DNA of 17,132 nt from Bacillota bacterium (GTDB taxonomy: Bacteria > Bacillota > UBA4882 > UBA10575): the NCBI GenBank assembly GCA_003511465.1, contig DOID01000044.1, forward strand, positions 21,963 to 39,094, given 5' to 3'. The stretch's first letter is position 1, and every line of letters begins with the position of its first letter. Below the pieces are notes generated by a model. That model was not told the origin of the DNA. It worked only from the letters and a program-made list of their open reading frames with translations, and searched no databases. Made by a program: the position numbers and the translations under genes. This document shows positions 15,235 through 17,132 of the stretch, in pieces.

Positions 15235-15269
15235 CCCCCCTATCCCTTTATTCTATGAAGGAAGGGGGG
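15235..15269 (-). repeat. G-run/C-run hairpin between gpr and the small membrane gene
   Basis: Inverted repeat: CCCCCCT pairs with AGGGGGG, extended by TCC/GGA across a single-base bulge, with a loop of about 14 bases. It has no T-run after it on either strand. On the minus strand it contains part of the G-rich ribosome binding region of the gene at 14956, so it may limit translation or mark an mRNA processing point. Confidence 0.5.
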
Positions 15270-15288
15270 TGCATATGTGTTTAAACCA

Positions 15289-16248
15289 TCAATCTAGGTA
15301 GCGGAAGACCTCATCGGCGGTGACCCCCGGATGCAACGCAATGTTGATGGCCCCCGCTAAAGCCCGGGAAATATCGCCAATCAGCACATCAATCTCCTTC
15401 GGTGTCACAATCAAATCCTGGAAATAGGGGGAAAGAACCCGGTCGATCACGACCTTTGGCTGAACCCGGACGGAGGTACCACCTAAACCGGAAATTTGCT
15501 CCAGAGCATCGTGAACGATGGTTCGTGCTTCAACGACGGTTGGAACACCCACCGCAATCACCGGTACACCCAAGGATTCAGCCGTTAGCCCTAACCGTCG
15601 GTTGCCCACCCCGGAGCCGGGGTTAATTCCAGTGTTGGCAATCTGAACGGTACTACCCATCCGGTCCGTACTACGGGAAGCTAAAGCATCAACCACCACA
15701 ACGAAAGCAGGTTTCACCCGGTCAATAATCCCAGCGACAATCTCTTTAGTTTCAACCCCGGTAATCCCCAAAACCCCCGGTGAGATGGCGCAAACAGGGC
15801 GTAAACCGCCCTGCTTCTCCGGAGGGGAGTTTTGCAACAGATGCCTGGTGACCAGAACCTTCTCGACGACTTTCGGTCCGAGGGCATCAGGAGTGGCGTT
15901 CCAATTACCCAAACCCACCACTAACGCACTAGCCTCATCAGTAAGCCTAAAACCCTGGATAAAGGCTCGCAGTTCCTCGGCGATCACTTGGGCAACCTCT
16001 TCCAACTCATCCTTATCTCTCCCGCGCAGGGCCGAAGATTCAACTGTCACATAATATCCGGGTTTTTTTCCTAGCGCTTGTCCGGCTTCAGGAGTTTGAA
16101 TAATTACCCGGGTAACCTTAATTTTTCCTTTTTCCTCCGTCTGGGATTCAACCCCGGGTACCGAACTACCACTTTTTCCGGCTACAAACTGATGGGTCTC
16201 CACTGCCAGATCGGTACGGATCTCTCCCCAGGTCTGTTCTTCAGTCAT
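15289..16248 (-). CDS. gpr: Germination protease (GPR endopeptidase) for small acid-soluble spore proteins
   Basis: 319 residues. Degrades SASPs during spore germination, freeing DNA and amino acids; made in the forespore as an inactive zymogen. It begins M-T-E-E-Q-T-W-G-E-I-R-T-D-L-A-V-E, the family N-terminus including the short prosequence. Further motifs are V-V-G-L-G-N-W-N-A-T-P-D-A-L-G-P with Asp121, V-T-R-H-L, S-P-G-V-L-G-I-T-G-V-E-T, V-D-A-L-A-S-R with Asp187, N-T-G-I-N-P-G-S-G-V-G-N-R-R, and G-V-P-T-V-V-E-A-R-T-I. Asp121 and Asp187 have the same spacing as the two essential aspartates (127 and 193) of the B. megaterium enzyme. The ribosome binding site is ideal (AAGGAGG, spacing 8). 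It lies 25 bases after the holin-like gene and is probably co-transcribed from the SigF/SigG-like promoter at 16630-16659. Confidence 0.96.
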   Translation of the reverse strand: MTEEQTWGEIRTDLAVETHQFVAGKSGSSVPGVESQTEEKGKIKVTRVIIQTPEAGQALGKKPGYYVTVESSALRGRDKDELEEVAQVIAEELRAFIQGFRLTDEASALVVGLGNWNATPDALGPKVVEKVLVTRHLLQNSPPEKQGGLRPVCAISPGVLGITGVETKEIVAGIIDRVKPAFVVVVDALASRSTDRMGSTVQIANTGINPGSGVGNRRLGLTAESLGVPVIAVGVPTVVEARTIVHDALEQISGLGGTSVRVQPKVVIDRVLSPYFQDLIVTPKEIDVLIGDISRALAGAINIALHPGVTADEVFRYLD

Positions 16249-16273
16249 GAGACTGGCCTCCTTAGAAACGGAC

Positions 16274-16600
16274 TTATCTTAATTCCGTAGGGACAATCGC
16301 ATCAATGACCCCAATAACTGCCGCCGCCAGCAGGGCGCCAATGATTGACACCTCAAGCGATGGAACAATAAACTGGGCCAGGTAGATAACAACCGCTGAG
16401 GTTAGAAAACCGACTAAGCCTCGCCCCTGGGGCGAAACGTCACGACCAAAAAGACTTTCCACAATATAACCGAGGACGGCGATGACTACCGCGGCAATTA
16501 AGGCGCCGGTAAAGCCTCCGACCCGAAACCCCGGTATTAGAAAGCCAACAAACATCAAGACTAAAGCGGAAACAACAAAGCGAATTACTGCCCCAATCAC
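16274..16600 (-). CDS. Holin-like four-TM membrane protein (phage holin family 4 type)
   Basis: 108 residues, nearly all membrane: segments at about 2-22, 28-48, 56-76 and 80-100, with G-F-x-V-G-G-F and the repeat A-A-V-V-I-A-V-L-G / A-A-A-V-I-G-V-I-D typical of the small holin-like family often found in Actinobacteria and Bacillota (not evidence of a phage). Its role is unknown in most genomes. The start is GTG 16600, since GGGAGGT lies 6 bases before it and the open frame's earlier ATG contains that ribosome binding site. It lies upstream of gpr by 25 bases in the same direction; sharing a forespore-type promoter suggests a sporulation or germination role. Confidence 0.75.
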   Translation of the reverse strand: MIGAVIRFVVSALVLMFVGFLIPGFRVGGFTGALIAAVVIAVLGYIVESLFGRDVSPQGRGLVGFLTSAVVIYLAQFIVPSLEVSIIGALLAAAVIGVIDAIVPTELR

Positions 16601-16629
16601 AGAACTACCTCCCTTCAAATTCTTACAAC

Positions 16630-16659
16630 TATCGTCCCCCGTGGTCAGACAAATTATGC
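16630..16659 (-). promoter_or_regulatory. Candidate forespore (SigF/SigG-type) promoter for holin-like gene and gpr
   Basis: On the minus strand GCATA (16655-16659) is followed after exactly 15 bases by GGGGACGATA (16630-16639). This fits the SigF pattern GYATA-N15-GGNNANAHTR at all but one specified base. The -10 fits SigG less well. gpr is under SigF/SigG control in Bacillus, which agrees. Confidence 0.55.
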
Positions 16660-16697
16660 TTTATAATAATGGAGAAAACCATAAAGATCTTGCAATC

Positions 16698-16723
16698 TTG
16701 ACCTGAAGAGGGTAAAATATAAT
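16698..16723 (+). promoter_or_regulatory. Promoter region of rpsT
   Basis: Perfect TATAAT at 16718-16723, 30 bases before the rpsT start. The nearest -35-like hexamer is TTGACC (16698-16703), but the spacer is only 14 bases, shorter than normal, so the -35 assignment is doubtful while the -10 is likely real. Confidence 0.5.
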
Positions 16724-16752
16724 AAGTTTAGGCATAGTTGGAGGTGAACTCA

Positions 16753-17025
16753 TTGGCCAATATCAAATCGGCTAAAAAAAGGGTGGCTGTCTCAGAACTG
16801 CGTCGGTTAAAAAACCGTAGTCAACGTTCCGAGCTGAGAACGCTTGTGAAAAAAACGCAAGTTACGATGGACACCGACGTGGAGAAGGCGAAAGACTTAC
16901 TTACCCTTACGATAAAAGAATTGGATCGCGCCGCCAGTAAAGGCTTGATCCACAAGAACGCCGCTGCGCGGAAAAAAAGCCGACTCATGCGGAGATTTAA
17001 CCGCTTAACTCCTACCGCTAACTAA
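16753..17025 (+). CDS. rpsT: 30S ribosomal protein S20
   Basis: 90 residues, the usual S20 length. It begins M-A-N-I-K-S-A-K-K-R and is highly basic, with the three-helix S20 pattern including R-A-A-S-K-G-L-I-H-K-N-A-A-A-R-K-K-S-R-L. S20 is a primary 16S rRNA binding protein needed for early 30S assembly. The start is TTG 16753 with GGAGGTG 6 bases upstream; the longer frame adds five residues that include the ribosome binding site. TTG starts are common for S20 and may limit its translation. It is divergent from the gpr operon and followed by its own terminator. Confidence 0.97.
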   Translation: MANIKSAKKRVAVSELRRLKNRSQRSELRTLVKKTQVTMDTDVEKAKDLLTLTIKELDRAASKGLIHKNAAARKKSRLMRRFNRLTPTAN

Positions 17026-17026
17026 T

Positions 17027-17058
17027 AAACCGCCCGTTTCAACGGGCGGTTTCGGTTT
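17027..17058 (+). terminator. Intrinsic terminator of rpsT
   Basis: AAACCGCCCG pairs with CGGGCGGTTT (10 bp), loop TTTCAA, followed by an interrupted T-run (TTTCGGTTT). It starts two bases after the rpsT stop codon region. Confidence 0.85.
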
Positions 17059-17132
17059 ATAATCGAGGGCTATTTTCTAAATAGTCGCCCACCCTGGCTT
17101 CCGCCAGGACACCTGAAAGGAAGAAAAATTAA
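17058..17132 (+). promoter_or_regulatory. Structured leader of a gene beginning beyond the window
   Basis: TATAAT at 17058-17063 is followed by two small hairpins: CTATTT/AAATAG inside GGG/CCC (17067-17090), and CCTGGC-TTCC-GCCAGG (17093-17108). Then comes AAAGGAAG near the window end, which looks like a ribosome binding site for a start codon just past 17132. No -35 was found. Confidence 0.35.

Noticed and set aside
15402..16290. Plus-strand open frames within gpr
   Set aside because: They are antisense shadows of a well conserved gene, without initiation signals.
16274..16600. Prophage remnant suggested by the holin-like gene
   Set aside because: No other phage gene is nearby; the family is common in chromosomes outside phages and the neighbours are core sporulation and ribosomal genes.
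16698..16703. TTGACC as a confident -35 of rpsT
   Set aside because: Only 14 bases separate it from TATAAT; kept as a doubtful part of the promoter call.

Overview
This window looks like a chromosomal segment of an endospore-forming Bacillota (Firmicutes) species. The reasons are a germination protease gene (gpr), an Fe-S type PurF, a long single-chain PurL of the clostridial type, GGAGG-type ribosome binding sites, frequent TTG/GTG starts and riboswitch control. Base composition is balanced by eye. I cannot name the genus. There are no tRNA or rRNA genes, insertion sequences or CRISPR arrays; it reads as core genome.

Left part (1-1990): a minus-strand LiaF-like membrane protein; a possible 50-codon plus-strand small gene; and a minus-strand pair encoding an ECF-type sigma factor and an overlapping two-TM protein that may be its anti-sigma factor.

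Centre (1988-13244): a plus-strand de novo purine operon, purL-purE-purF-purM-purN-purH-purD-purC. Most genes are very close or overlapping and the operon ends at a strong terminator. Its leader has a vegetative promoter, a guanine aptamer (C at the specificity position), an immediately adjacent ykkC-family aptamer that in this setting should sense PRPP, and a strong hairpin just before purL. This matches the tandem guanine/PRPP riboswitch arrangement: genes off when guanine is plentiful, on when PRPP accumulates. The eight genes cover PRPP to IMP except PurB; no PurK is present.

The most surprising observation is in the two glutamine-using enzymes. The PurL glutaminase domain has lost its nucleophilic Cys (Gly) and catalytic His (Ser) and other glutaminase-site residues, while its synthetase domains look intact. 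PurF keeps its N-terminal Cys but has a strongly altered glutamine-binding loop (R-C-A-K-S-S instead of the usual R-Y-x-T-x-G). Together these suggest purine synthesis that uses free ammonia or a glutaminase supplied in trans.

Right part (13262-17132): minus-strand murJ (lipid II flippase), a small single-TM protein, gpr, and a holin-like four-TM protein preceded by a good match to a forespore (SigF-type) promoter. Divergent from these is rpsT (ribosomal protein S20) with its own terminator, then a structured leader for a gene that begins beyond the window.
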